Assembly (NCBI GenBank): GCA_963736715.1
Contig: CAVTQA010000047.1
Location: 124,001-188,000, forward strand
DNA: 64,000 nucleotides
Direction: 5' to 3'
DNA from: AP-15 sp963736715
GTDB lineage: Bacteria; Pseudomonadota; Alphaproteobacteria; ATCC43930; CGMCC-115725
How positions within the stretch are numbered: the first letter of the stretch is position 1; the number at the start of each line of letters is the position of its first letter. Both the position numbers and the translations under genes were made by a program. Below the pieces are notes generated by a model. The model did not search any database. It was given only the letters and a program-made list of their open reading frames with translations, and had not been told where the DNA came from. Shown here piece after piece: positions 9,351 to 18,217 of the stretch.

Positions 9351-10138
9351 ATGGCATCAGCAGACAAGATCGCCGTCATCACCGGCGCCGGCAGCGGCAT
9401 TGGCCGCGCCTCGGCCCTCGCCTTGCTGGAGGCGGGCTTCGCGGTCGTGCTGGCGGGGCGGCGGCGCGCAATGCTCGAGGAAACCGCCGCATTGGGGGCC
9501 TGCCCAGGCGCCGCGCCTCGCGGCGCGGGGCTCCGCCGCCGCGCACCCTGGTCGTGCCGACCGATGTCTCCGATCCCGCCTCGATCGCCGCCCTCTTCGA
9601 TGCGGTCAAACAGACCTACGGCCGCATCGACCTGTTGTTCAACAACGCCGGGACCAGCACCCGCGGCATCCCGTTCGAGGAATTGACCTTCGAGCAATGG
9701 TCGAACGTCGTCGCGGTCAACCTGACGGGCTCGTTCCTCTGCGCGCAGCACGCCTTTCGCATGATGAAGGAGCAGCAGCCGCAAGGCGGGCGCATCATCA
9801 ACAACGGCTCGGTCTCGGCGCATGTGCCGCGGCGTCATTCGACCCCCTATGTCGCGACCAAGCACGCGCTGACCGGGCTCACCCGGTCGTTGTCGCTCGA
9901 CGGGCGCGACTACAACATCGCCTGCGGCCAGATCGACATCGGCAACGCCGCGACGAGCCGCAACGAGGACACCGCGCGCGGCCGCTTGCAGCCGACCGGC
10001 CGGGTCGAGGCCGAGCCGCGCATGGATGTCGAGCACGTCGCCCGCGGCGTCGTCTACATGGCCACCCTGCCGCTCGAAGCCAACGTGCAGTTCATGACCG
10101 TAATGGCGACCAAAATGCCCTATATCGGCCGCGGCTGA
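9351..10138 (+). pseudogene. Short-chain dehydrogenase/reductase, one frame break
   Basis: A classical SDR oxidoreductase. The nucleotide-binding motif VITGAGSGIGRASALALLEAG sits at residues 9-30 of the ATG 9351 frame; after about 9500 the sequence continues in another frame with TLVVPTDVSDPAS, LFNNAGTSTRG, the catalytic Ser segment NNGSVSAHVP and YVATKHALTGL (Tyr and Lys of YxxxK). The join (about 9500-9541) contains a short GC palindrome, CCGCGCC-TCGC-GGCGCGG, that does not look like family sequence. Substrate unknown. A 66-base near-copy of its 3' end is at 10864-10929. Confidence 0.8.
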
Positions 10139-10184
10139 CTTAGCCGACGCAGCAATTAGAGCGGCGGCGCCGGCCATCGGCATC

Positions 10185-10568
10185 TCAGTGGCCGGCGGCG
10201 TCGGCAATGCCGAGAAAGACCAGCAGGGCTTGGCTGATTTCAAACAGTTTCACATTGTCGAGATGGCCGATGCGGCCGCCGATCCGGCGCCGGCTGATCG
10301 TTATTATTTTGTCGATTTGCGCCCAGGACGGCGCCACAAGCCCGCTCGCCTCAGTGACCGGCAACGCAATGCGCAGCAAGGGTGCATCAACGGCAATGCT
10401 GGTGATCGGGCAGACCGTCAGGGTCATGGTCACAAAGTGCGGGCTCTGCAGCACTAACGCGGGTCGCGGTTTACCGGCGAATTCGACATCGCGATCGGCG
10501 ATGGTCACGATGTCGCCGCGGGCAAAGAGCGCCGCCGGCGGCCCCTCAGTCCTCTCTGAGGACATCAT
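10185..10568 (-). CDS. PemK/MazF-family toxin
   Basis: A 127-residue type II toxin (mRNA interferase family) with the usual segments: RGDIVTIADRD near the N-terminus, KPRPALVLQSPHF and LTVCPITS. The family cleaves RNA at short single-stranded sites. I start it at ATG 10568, inside the antitoxin's last codons, giving a 23-base overlap typical of a translationally coupled pair; ATG 10565 is equivalent. A longer frame to 10619 would overlap the antitoxin further without adding family sequence. Intact, so the module may be functional. Confidence 0.85.
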   Translation of the reverse strand: MMSSERTEGPPAALFARGDIVTIADRDVEFAGKPRPALVLQSPHFVTMTLTVCPITSIAVDAPLLRIALPVTEASGLVAPSWAQIDKIITISRRRIGGRIGHLDNVKLFEISQALLVFLGIADAAGH

Positions 10569-10767
10569 CGGCGAGACGGTCGAGGAAATCGAGCTCTTCC
10601 TCTGTAGTCGTCTCGGCAATCAACCGCGCCTGGCGCGCGGCTTCCTTGGCAAAGCCGGGGGCGCGGGTGTCCGGCACCCAGATCTGCAAGGGGCGCATCC
10701 CCTGCGACCGCAACTTGTCGCGGCGCCGCTGGACGCGCCGAGCATTCGATGACGAGGTTTGGGCCAT
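10546..10767 (-). CDS. DUF3018/MazE-like antitoxin
   Basis: A 73-residue antitoxin. Residues RDKLRSQGMRPLQIWVPDTRAPGF form the DUF3018 DNA-binding part (short strand-helix pattern) and the acidic C-terminus TEEELDFLDRLADDVLRED is the likely toxin-binding tail. DUF3018 proteins are regularly encoded directly before PemK toxins in alphaproteobacteria, as here. ATG 10767 has a GAGG eight bases upstream. It should neutralise the toxin and repress its own promoter, which must lie between 10768 and the duplicated fragment at 10864. Confidence 0.82.
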   Translation of the reverse strand: MAQTSSSNARRVQRRRDKLRSQGMRPLQIWVPDTRAPGFAKEAARQARLIAETTTEEELDFLDRLADDVLRED

Positions 10768-10863
10768 ATCAGCGCCTCACGGCGGAGGAGCGCTACATGT
10801 AATGGTTCCGCCGAGCCACGGCAAGATCGCCCGCCTTGCTCGGGTTCCTGTCAATCGAGCAAC

Positions 10864-10929
10864 CTCCAAGCCAATGTGCAGTTCATGACCGTGATGGCGA
10901 CCAAAATGCCCTATATCGGCCGCGGCTGA
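10864..10929 (+). repeat. Duplicated 3' end of the short-chain dehydrogenase gene
   Basis: Matches 10073-10138 at 63 of 66 positions by eye and ends on the same TGA. It encodes LQANVQFMTVMATKMPYIGRG against LEANVQFMTVMATKMPYIGRG; two of the three differences are silent, which suggests the copy diverged while still part of a working homologous gene. Similarity fades immediately upstream. The toxin-antitoxin pair lies between the two copies. Confidence 0.9.
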
Positions 10930-11370
10930 ACCGCCGCCCCTTCTCTGCCGATTGCAACTATCGATTGAGGAAAAAATGACGCTTCGCTGTTTCTGCAGCG
11001 AATCTACAGCCAGATTTCTCCTTAGGATTGTAAAAGCCAAAGGCAACCCCAAAGCTTCGGCTGCGCACGGGCCGGCGTAAGCGTCGGCCCAGACGGCCAC
11101 CGCACGCGCTCCGGCGGTTTTGGTGAAAAACCGACAACCCTTGACCCCTCCTTCGGCAGCCGCGATCCGTCCCCGGAACTGCGCCCTCCGCACGACTATG
11201 CAATGCCAAAAAGGCAATTTTAAGATCGAGGTCATCGCATGAGACATCGCGGCTCGCGCCAAACAAGGCTCGGACAGCGCCCCGTTTGTGGCTCCGTGCA
11301 CTCTTGCCGAGACGAAATGTAAACTCTTTCAGTCGTACAAAGATCCATCATCCTGCGGCCCGGAGCAGAA
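10930..11370. other. Stretch without a recognisable gene
   Basis: About 440 bases with only broken frames on both strands. A minus-strand run reading ARAVAVWADAYAGPCAAEAL (about 11035-11110) looks like a protein fragment but cannot be assigned. This is the edge of the decayed segment that continues to 13.7 kb. Confidence 0.45.
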
Positions 11371-12173
11371 TATGGACACGTCTCGCATCGCTGGTTATGT
11401 GCTTCAAGACAAGCTGCATCGGGCCGTACCCGGCTGGCTCAATGAAGGCGCCATATCTGCGTCATTGCTTTCGCCAAGTGGCAAGAGGAAAACAATGTGC
11501 TTGGTGACGTGGCCGAAATCGGCGTCCACCACGGAAAGCTCTTTATTCTTTTGGCGGACCTGCGGCGCGGAAGGGAGCGAGCTTTTGCAATCGACGTATT
11601 TGAGGATCAGCACCTGAACGCGGACGAATCCGGGCGTGGGGATTATTCGCAAATTTATTGAGAATGTCCGTCAGTAAGCAGACGAGGCCGGCGTTACGAT
11701 CATCAAGAAAGATAGCGACCGGCTAACCCGCGCCGATTTTTACGGCAGCCGAAAAAGGGCTGTATCGGTTTTTCAGCATCGACGGTTCGCACACAGCCGC
11801 GCATACTCGCTCCGATTTGGCAATCGGCCGCTCAATTGATAAGCGAGGATGGGTTGATAATCCTGGATGACTTTTACAATCCTGACTGGCCGGGCGTCCA
11901 AGAAGGATTCTACCGTTTTTTCACGAGCCGCGCTTGCGATATGCGGCGCCCTTTGCGTACGGGAACAATAAGCTTTTTGTTTGCAAGACCGACAGCCATG
12001 CAAGATATTTAAGTTTCGTCGAAACTGAACTGGCGTCCATTCCGCCTTCATATAAACGGGTGAAGATCGGAGGGTATCCCGTTACCCACATATCGCTGCC
12101 CGGCCCCGAGTTGGTTTTCGATTCGAATTTGCGTCTGATCCCGAATGTTTTTCCTCTCCGCGGCCCCGCATGA
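11371..12173 (+). pseudogene. Decayed class I SAM-dependent methyltransferase
   Basis: Protein-like sequence is scattered over all three frames. In order: MDTSRIAGYVLQDKLHRAVP from ATG 11371; WQEENNVLGDVAEIGVHHGK (SAM-binding motif I) then AFAIDVFEDQHLNADESGRG; FIENVRQ and a fragment reading TIIKKDSDRLTRADFYGS; then IILDDFYNPDWPGVQEGFYR and FAYGNNKLFVCKTDSHARYL up to the stop at 12171. At least four frame changes and in-frame stops (for example TGA near 11660 and TAA near 11676) mean it cannot make the enzyme. The pattern matches the EIGVHHG...IDVFEDQH methyltransferases often found in polysaccharide clusters, so it was probably part of the neighbouring glycan locus. Confidence 0.75.
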
Positions 12174-12346
12174 TCCCACCCTGGGTCGACTCGGCAGCGG
12201 TTGGGCTGGGCCAAATTGCAGTCCAACGGCATTTGGACTTAGGACCTCGCTCGGATTTGAGGCTTCGATTGTCGGACCGATCACTCGACCCGGCCTGCAC
12301 TTTGCATCGATGTCGAGCCGTTTCTGCATCTAGAGCGTGAATCGCG

Positions 12347-12562
12347 CAGCCTGTCATCGTACTGAACGATCGCCGACTTGGCGAATTTACGTTTGATCGG
12401 ACAACCCCAAAGTGGCTCCAGATCCCGCTTCCGCCGGGGATTTCGTACTCGGACTGCAATTTAATATTCGAAAGCGAAGATCCGGAGCGTCCCTCGGAGA
12501 CAATCGGGACGCGGGATGAGCGTGAGCTCGGGTTCTTTTTTCAGCAGATCCGGTTTGCGTAA
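12347..12562 (+). pseudogene. Fragment of an unidentified beta-strand-rich domain
   Basis: An open stretch without a start codon reading QPVIVLNDRRLGEFTFDRTT, then KWLQIPLPPGISYSDCNLIF and RDERELGFFFQQIRF, ending at TAA 12560-12562. The alternation of strands and the ending on a 'GFFFQQIRF' strand resemble the C-terminal beta-sandwich domains attached to some methyltransferases and glycosyltransferases. It follows the dead methyltransferase and may once have been its C-terminal domain or a separate gene. Family not recognised. Confidence 0.45.
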
Positions 12563-12656
12563 GGACCTGCGGCGCCCGTCGGGACCCGCTGGTCTGGCCA
12601 AGCCTACATCGCACGCAATACCGCGTCCGATCTTCCGTCCGAAACTATTTGAGAAC

Positions 12657-13679
12657 CTACAGATGAGTTTGCGTTGCTCCGCTGACACGGCTGGCCGCCA
12701 TGAAATGCGCAATCGCTTTCGGAAGCTGGCGGCGTGTCAATTCTTTAAGGTGGGCCGAAGTCGCTTGGATCGCAAGTCGCGTTTCAGCAGCTTCGGCAAC
12801 CTTCACTATTCCCAAGAAACGTTCTTTTTCGAGCGAATAACGCGGAATAGAGAGATGAGTTAATCGATTTTCGAGGCAAAATTGCTGGGTTTTACGCGTC
12901 TCGGCAATATTGATGAAGGGTACACCTTGATTCACGGCGAACATGATGCCGTGGAACTTCATCGAGATCACGAGCTCGAATTGCTTCATTAACCACAAGG
13001 ACTGTCCCATCGATAACGGCTGAGTGACGAATGAAACATGGTCTCGATGGTGCATTCGTCGGTAGATATCGAGGCTAATCTTGTGATCGTTGATCGTCTC
13101 AAGGGTCGAAAATGCAATGAAACAAATGTTATAATACTCTTGTAAAAAATCTAGAATAGCTGCTAGTTCCCATTTAAAATATTCGTAATACAAATACTCC
13201 CTGGTGCACTCAATGCGCTCCGATGTAGGGCTGATCTCGTCACTCAATAAAACGCCGAGTGTCTTGCCTTGTTTCATCTCAATCGGTAAGGGGTCCGGAT
13301 CTTCCAAAAAATAAGTTAGATCAGGACAATATTCGGAATTCATCCCATGGGATCTTGCCAATTCGGCATCCGCTTCGTTCCGAAACAGAGAAAATGGTAC
13401 TGACCGCCCTTCCAGAAGTCCGATCTCACTTTCATAGCCAAGTCCTGCCCCAATGATGTATATATCGGTGCCTTTTGGAATTCGGTCAAGGTAAAATGGT
13501 CGAACTACATCGCCAGCGCCCAAGATGATTTGCACTCACATTCGATGGTATTTGCCGTTCCGTGTAATAAGTAATCGTAGATGTTGAGTGTTTCTTTGCT
13601 ATGACGCTTCAAATACTTCTTTAAATGCATCATCGCCAATATTTTTTTTATGATACCAACCAAAGGGAATGTTTGTCAT
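12657..13679 (-). pseudogene. Polysaccharide pyruvyl transferase family gene, frame-broken N-terminus
   Basis: The intact part (ORF from 13535 down to 12657) has the family hallmark LVISMKFHGIMFAVNQGVPF and the earlier IIGAGLGYESEIGLLEGRSV. The true start is ATG 13679, which reads MTNIPFGWYHKKNIGDDAF, the typical N-terminus of this family, but meets TAG after 26 codons; a second shift near 13535 is needed to reach IILGAGDVVRPFYLDRIP. Such enzymes add pyruvate ketals to exopolysaccharide sugars. The stretch is clearly AT-richer than the flanking glycosyltransferases, consistent with transfer. A1 frame break next to an A7 run (13654-13661 region) could be sequencing error, but two breaks favour decay. 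Confidence 0.7.
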
Positions 13680-13728
13680 TGGTCGCTACCTCTACCATAG
13701 ATTGCCTCTCTGAGGGTGATCTACCGAT

Positions 13729-14223
13729 TTACCAGATATCATCGCGCTCTTCGAGCGCGGTGATGCGGCGCTCGAGGTCGGTGTAGGCGCTGCCGCACCA
13801 CTCGGGGACCGACAGCAGGGTGAGGCGGGCGAGGCTCTCGATATTGTCGAGCCGTTCCATCGTCTCGATCATCCGGCGTCGCATCAGGCCGAGCACAGCC
13901 AGCGCGCCGAGCGGCTCTTCCGGAAGATGGACGGCGTTGACGTCGATCTCCGCGATGTCGGCGCCGAGGCTGAAAAGACCATAGCGCCGCGCCTCCTCGC
14001 TGGTCGCCAGCTCGCGCAGCGCGCCGAGACGCTGCTCCGGCGGACCATCGAGCCGCGCCCCGTAAAACGCCTCTCCATCCGGGTCCGGATCGCGCCCGAG
14101 CAGAATGTTGTAGACGAGGATTATCGCAGCGCCCGGCGGGCAGCGCTCGCACATCTCCGACAATGCCTGGAGCAGCAAGAGCTTCGCCGCGCCGTCCTCC
14201 TTCATCGCGCCGTTCTCCTTCAT
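13729..14223 (-). CDS. Small DUF4214-type protein
   Basis: A 164-residue protein whose centre reads AIILVYNILLGRDPDPDGEAFY, the signature of DUF4214, a helical domain usually found inside large secreted RTX or S-layer-like proteins and some glycosyltransferase-linked proteins. Here it stands nearly alone: a basic/acidic N-terminus, the DUF4214 helices (residues about 30-90) and a C-terminal helical tail. ATG 14223 overlaps the glycosyltransferase stop (ATGA), indicating translational coupling. No signal peptide. Its role in the glycan locus is unknown; a scaffold or substrate-recognition partner for the glycosyltransferases is my guess. Confidence 0.72.
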   Translation of the reverse strand: MKENGAMKEDGAAKLLLLQALSEMCERCPPGAAIILVYNILLGRDPDPDGEAFYGARLDGPPEQRLGALRELATSEEARRYGLFSLGADIAEIDVNAVHLPEEPLGALAVLGLMRRRMIETMERLDNIESLARLTLLSVPEWCGSAYTDLERRITALEERDDIW

Positions 14224-16103
14224 ATCAGGGCCTCGCACGCGATGATCCGAAGCGGCACCTCGATCTCCTCACTCGGCAATTCAGCCGGCGGGATCTTGAT
14301 GTAGCCGAGCGAGCGCGGCGCAACGCGAACCCATGCCGACGCGTTGCCCCGCTCCCGCAAATAGTCCGGCACCCGGCCCTCGAAGGCCCGGTCGCCGGGC
14401 ACAACCGGCGGGCTCATCAACGCCACCGGAAGCAGCACAAACAGCAGCACGTCGAACCGCTCGATCCCGATCTCTTCGACGACGTAGTCGATGTTGCAAA
14501 CCTGCAGATCGGCAGAGCCGACGACCAACACGGCTTTGCGCACCCGCCCCCGATCGAGCTCCTGTTCTGGCGGCACTTTTCGGCGCGTGGACGGTTTGTC
14601 GCGATGGGCGTCGACGACGAGCGAGAAATATTCCGCCCGGCACGCTTCGGCGATCGCGACGGCTGCCTTGTTGACCAGCAGAGCGTCGCCGACCTGCTCG
14701 GCGAGGTCCTCCGGCGTCGCGATCGGCTGCTTCAACCGAATCTTCTTTGACTGCGCGGCAATGCAGGACAGCAGCTCGCCCGCCAGATTCCTGAACAGAT
14801 TGCTCGCCCGAGGCTTTTCCCGGCTGACGGTGCGAACCGCCTCGGCAAAACGCGATACCGACCGGTCGAGGCACGCGTTCTCGATCACCCAATTTCGCGC
14901 GGCATCGGCGCGCTCTGCGTATTTCGCCCGGTTGGCGCAGAAATCGATGAAGACCTCGCCGAGCCTGCGCGCTGTGTCACCCGTCAGCGGAACCTTGACG
15001 ACATGATCGGCGGGAAACTCCGAAAATGCCTCGTGATCGAGGACCACCGAGGGCACACCCAAGCCCAACGCCCGCGTCAATGTGCCGGAACTTTCGCCGA
15101 CCGACGGAAAACGCAAGGCGACATGAAGATCGCTCGCGCACATCAGACCGCGCATATCGGGTTCCGACAAATACCCGGTCACCAGCACCCTCTCGGGCGG
15201 CAGATCGCGGATCACTTCGGGAATTTTGGTGTCGGGATGCGGTTTGCCGCCGAGGATCAGTGCAATATCGACGCCGGCGGTGAGGGCGCTTCGGGTCGCT
15301 TCGACGAGCCAGTCGACACGTTTGGGCGGCGTCAGAAAGCCGAAGGTCGCGACTTTTACGCGGCTCGCATTTTCGCGCAGAAAATCGACGATCAGCGGAT
15401 TGGCGATCGCTGCACCCTCGCGCGTGCGAAATTCGTCGGCGAGATGATGATGCAGGCGAAACAGATGACGCGGCCTGTGCCGCCGCCTGATCAGCAACTC
15501 GACATATTTCGAGTGAACGACGACACCGAGCGAGCTGTCGGCAACCAGACCCAGATTGCGCAGCAGAAAATCCTGCCAGCCGAAGATCTCGAAGCGCTCG
15601 CGCGCTTCGATGAACCGGTCGGCATGAACCCCCAGATCGTACTCGGCAAATCGCCTGAACGCCGGCCAAAGTTTGGGGGTCGACGACAGCAGGCCGGTCA
15701 ATGACGCGTCGTGAATGGCGCAGAGACCGGGGTGCCCGAGCGCTCGTTCAAGGATGCCTGTATGAAACCGATTGTTGCCGAGATGGTAGACATCAATCCC
15801 CCGCGATGATCGCTTGCGCAGATCGCGCCACACCGCTGTCGGCATCGTCGGCAGGAGCAGCGCATTGGCGGAGGCCCGGCATTCACCGTCGTCGACGATC
15901 ACGATGTCGAACTGATTCTTCAGTTGCGCCAATATCTCGAAGGCGTAATCGGCAATACCGGTTTCGGCCGGCGGCAGCGGGGAATGGAAGTACAGCAAGC
16001 TCATCGATGCAGTGGCGAAGGGCAACTCGTCAAATGCCGCAAATGCGGGAATTTCAGAGTGCACCAAACCGGTAAAGAAACTGTGCGCGCAGCCGGCTTT
16101 CAT
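14220..16103 (-). CDS. Glycosyltransferase (GT4-like) with an extra C-terminal domain
   Basis: About 627 residues. After MSLLYFHSPLPPAETGIADY comes a GT-B fold: KVATFGFLTPPKRVDWLVEA (start of the second Rossmann domain), LILGGKPHPDTKIPEV, RVLVTGYLSEPDMRGLMCAS and the donor-binding PSVGESSGTLTRALGLGVPS. The glycosyltransferase ends near residue 455; the last 170 residues (including VRKAVLVVGSADLQVCNIDY) match nothing I recognise. The ATG at 16103 overlaps the upstream stop (ATGA); ATG 16004 is the alternative and coincides with the start of recognisable family sequence. Middle gene of a three-gene coupled operon. Confidence 0.82.
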   Translation of the reverse strand: MKAGCAHSFFTGLVHSEIPAFAAFDELPFATASMSLLYFHSPLPPAETGIADYAFEILAQLKNQFDIVIVDDGECRASANALLLPTMPTAVWRDLRKRSSRGIDVYHLGNNRFHTGILERALGHPGLCAIHDASLTGLLSSTPKLWPAFRRFAEYDLGVHADRFIEARERFEIFGWQDFLLRNLGLVADSSLGVVVHSKYVELLIRRRHRPRHLFRLHHHLADEFRTREGAAIANPLIVDFLRENASRVKVATFGFLTPPKRVDWLVEATRSALTAGVDIALILGGKPHPDTKIPEVIRDLPPERVLVTGYLSEPDMRGLMCASDLHVALRFPSVGESSGTLTRALGLGVPSVVLDHEAFSEFPADHVVKVPLTGDTARRLGEVFIDFCANRAKYAERADAARNWVIENACLDRSVSRFAEAVRTVSREKPRASNLFRNLAGELLSCIAAQSKKIRLKQPIATPEDLAEQVGDALLVNKAAVAIAEACRAEYFSLVVDAHRDKPSTRRKVPPEQELDRGRVRKAVLVVGSADLQVCNIDYVVEEIGIERFDVLLFVLLPVALMSPPVVPGDRAFEGRVPDYLRERGNASAWVRVAPRSLGYIKIPPAELPSEEIEVPLRIIACEALI

Positions 16104-18217
16104 GCTGTCTTGGCGATCGCCGCGAAGCGGTCGAGGTAGCGCGCGCCGACGACACTGGGATCGTAGAGTTGGCGGATGCGGGCTCGTCCGGCACGGCCGA
16201 GCCGCTCGGCGAGAGCGCGGTCGCCGGCAATTCTGCGCATTGCGGCGGCGGCCTCGCCGATATCGGGTTCGGCCCATACCTGGCCGTCCGCTCCGGGATA
16301 TTCATCCTTGCCTACGGGAACCAGCTCACCGCCGACGAGGAGCGCGGTCTCGGCGGTGGCGAAGTCGCGGGTGCCGGAGTAGTCGGTCGTGATCACCGGT
16401 TTGCCGAGCAGCATCGCCTCGGCGGGGCCGCGGCCGAAGCCCTCGGAGCGGTGCAGGGAGACGAAACAATCCGCCAGCGCCACCAGCGCGATCGCGCGGG
16501 GTCTGGCGAGCTCCTGATCGATGACCTGGATCCGCCGGTCGCCGCGAACCGTCTCGGTCAGCGCATCGCGCTCCTCCGGCTTCCAGGCGGAGCCGATCGT
16601 CTTGAGCACCAGGCAAACCGGAGCCTCGCTGCGCGGAAAGGCGCGGCGAAACGCGGCGATGGTGGCGAGCGGGTTCTTGCGGCTGGTGTAGGAGCGGAAA
16701 TCGAAGCTGAAGTAGAAGATGAATTTGTCGTCGGGCAGGCCGAAATCGGCGCGCTTCAGGCCGGGTTCGGGCGCCGGGATCGCCACCGCCGGCGGCATCA
16801 GAAAAACCGGCTTGGTCGTCGCCGGCGCGATCGCTTCATAGGCGAACCGGCTGGCGGCCCAGACCTCCTGAACAAAGGCGAAGGAGGATCGCCACTCCTC
16901 GGGGAATCTGGCCAGTTCCCAGGCCCAATAGCCGATCGTATAGCCCCGCTCGATGCCGCGTTCCCGCAAAAACAGGTAATCGAAAAATGCCGTGTCGGCA
17001 TTCAAGTGCACGAGGTTGATGCCGGGCGGCTCGGCGAATGCGGCGGCCGGCCGGCTGTCCTCCGTCGTGATCGCCCCGGAGAGGCGGTCGAGCGCCGCCC
17101 ATTGCCGGCAGTGCCGGCTGAGCGCGAGCGCGCTCATGCGCAGATCTTCGGCGCGCCCGGAGACGAGGCCGGCATAACCGACCAGGCAAAGATCGCGCGT
17201 GATCGCCGGCTCTGCGGGCGCTTTTGGCATTCGCTCCGGGACGCAATCTTCCAGTGCGAATTCCTCGATCGCCTCGCCGACCCGCCACTCGAGCAGGGCC
17301 GAGCGGCCTTCATGCGTGCGCAGATCGCAGCGCGCCTGCAATTCAGGCCGCAGCTCCCACAGCCCGACGGCGAGATTGTCGAGCCGCACAAAGGCGTCCG
17401 CCGCCTCCGGCGCGATCCGCGACAGCCATTCCAACGGGCGGCGGACAAAGCTGCGAGGCCAGCCATAGCGCCGGCGCATCATGCCGCATGCCCACATCGC
17501 TACGCAGAACCGCGCTTGCCGAGTATGCGGAAATTGCCGGGCGATATCGGGATAGGGTCCATCATAGAGCGGCGCCACGATCCGCAGCAGCCGGGTTACC
17601 GGCAACTCCGGATCGGGCATATCGAGAAACGGCGCCAGCGCGGGCTCGATCAGCTCGACCGCGACGCATCCGTCCCGGACACCCTGCGTCAGACACCAGC
17701 CGATATAGTCGAGAATTTCCGCCCGGTTCCGATTGGCGAAGTGCAGGCGAACATCCTGTCTCAGTTCCCAGAGCAATGCCAATGCCCGCGGCATCGGGAT
17801 TCCCGCGGGCTCGGCGATCGTCTGCGTCAGCCAATCATCCACCGCCCCGTAAGGGGGCGATCGGGACTGCGAGGACTGCGGCGGCCATTGTGGCGCCGGC
17901 CGAAGCAGACAGGTGCCGCGCTGCAGCAGAGCCAGGGCGGCCTCGATCGAGAGCTGGTCCAAACCGAGCGACCGGCCTTCCCGGCCGAGCCACAGCGCGA
18001 AATCGCGGCGATGCAGCGGGTTCGCCAGATCGAACCGCGACCGCACCCGAGGGTCCGCCCGCCACAACTCGACCATCAGCCGGGTGACGGCAGGCGGCCC
18101 AAAGATCGCGAGGCGCGGATCGGGTTCGTCAAGAGCCCCTCTCCGCCCGTCAGGGGGGAGAGGGAGGGACCCGTCGGAAAGCAGCGGGAGGGTGAGGTGC
18201 GGCAGGTTCCGGGCCAA
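16100..18217 (-). CDS. Large glycosyltransferase (GT4-like) with repeated N-terminal region
   Basis: A 705-residue protein. The C-terminal half (from about 345) is a GT4-type domain: VWAASRFAYEAI, KFIFYFSFDFRSYTSRKNPL and DCFVSLHRSEGFGRGPAEAM with the catalytic-fold E-x7-E. The first 340 residues hold three weakly similar blocks at about 51-85, 149-183 and 286-320, each of the form W-x-x-R/L-x-D/E-V/L-R/Q followed by a R...L-x-W helix. The TTG start at 18217 lies inside a dispersed repeat that encodes residues 1-30; ATG 18076 is the next candidate but trims plausible sequence (RLAIFGPPAVTRLMVELW). First gene of the leftward arm. Confidence 0.82.
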   Translation of the reverse strand: MARNLPHLTLPLLSDGSLPLPPDGRRGALDEPDPRLAIFGPPAVTRLMVELWRADPRVRSRFDLANPLHRRDFALWLGREGRSLGLDQLSIEAALALLQRGTCLLRPAPQWPPQSSQSRSPPYGAVDDWLTQTIAEPAGIPMPRALALLWELRQDVRLHFANRNRAEILDYIGWCLTQGVRDGCVAVELIEPALAPFLDMPDPELPVTRLLRIVAPLYDGPYPDIARQFPHTRQARFCVAMWACGMMRRRYGWPRSFVRRPLEWLSRIAPEAADAFVRLDNLAVGLWELRPELQARCDLRTHEGRSALLEWRVGEAIEEFALEDCVPERMPKAPAEPAITRDLCLVGYAGLVSGRAEDLRMSALALSRHCRQWAALDRLSGAITTEDSRPAAAFAEPPGINLVHLNADTAFFDYLFLRERGIERGYTIGYWAWELARFPEEWRSSFAFVQEVWAASRFAYEAIAPATTKPVFLMPPAVAIPAPEPGLKRADFGLPDDKFIFYFSFDFRSYTSRKNPLATIAAFRRAFPRSEAPVCLVLKTIGSAWKPEERDALTETVRGDRRIQVIDQELARPRAIALVALADCFVSLHRSEGFGRGPAEAMLLGKPVITTDYSGTRDFATAETALLVGGELVPVGKDEYPGADGQVWAEPDIGEAAAAMRRIAGDRALAERLGRAGRARIRQLYDPSVVGARYLDRFAAIAKTA
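18136..18215. repeat. Dispersed GC-rich palindromic repeat overlapping a coding start
   Basis: Contains CCTCTCCGCCCGTCAGGGGG and CGGGAGGGTGAGGTGCGGC modules with the GAGAGGGAGGGACCCG core. Related elements occur at 28431-28508 and 60890-60975. These CCTCTCCC/GGGAGAGG palindromes are common dispersed elements in alphaproteobacterial genomes. This copy supplies the putative start codon and first 30 residues of the leftward glycosyltransferase. Confidence 0.7.

Noticed and set aside
8084..10138. 684-residue frame joining pdxY and the dehydrogenase
   Set aside because: The middle (about 9200-9545) is out of frame with both families; two separate genes with frame breaks explain it better than a fusion.
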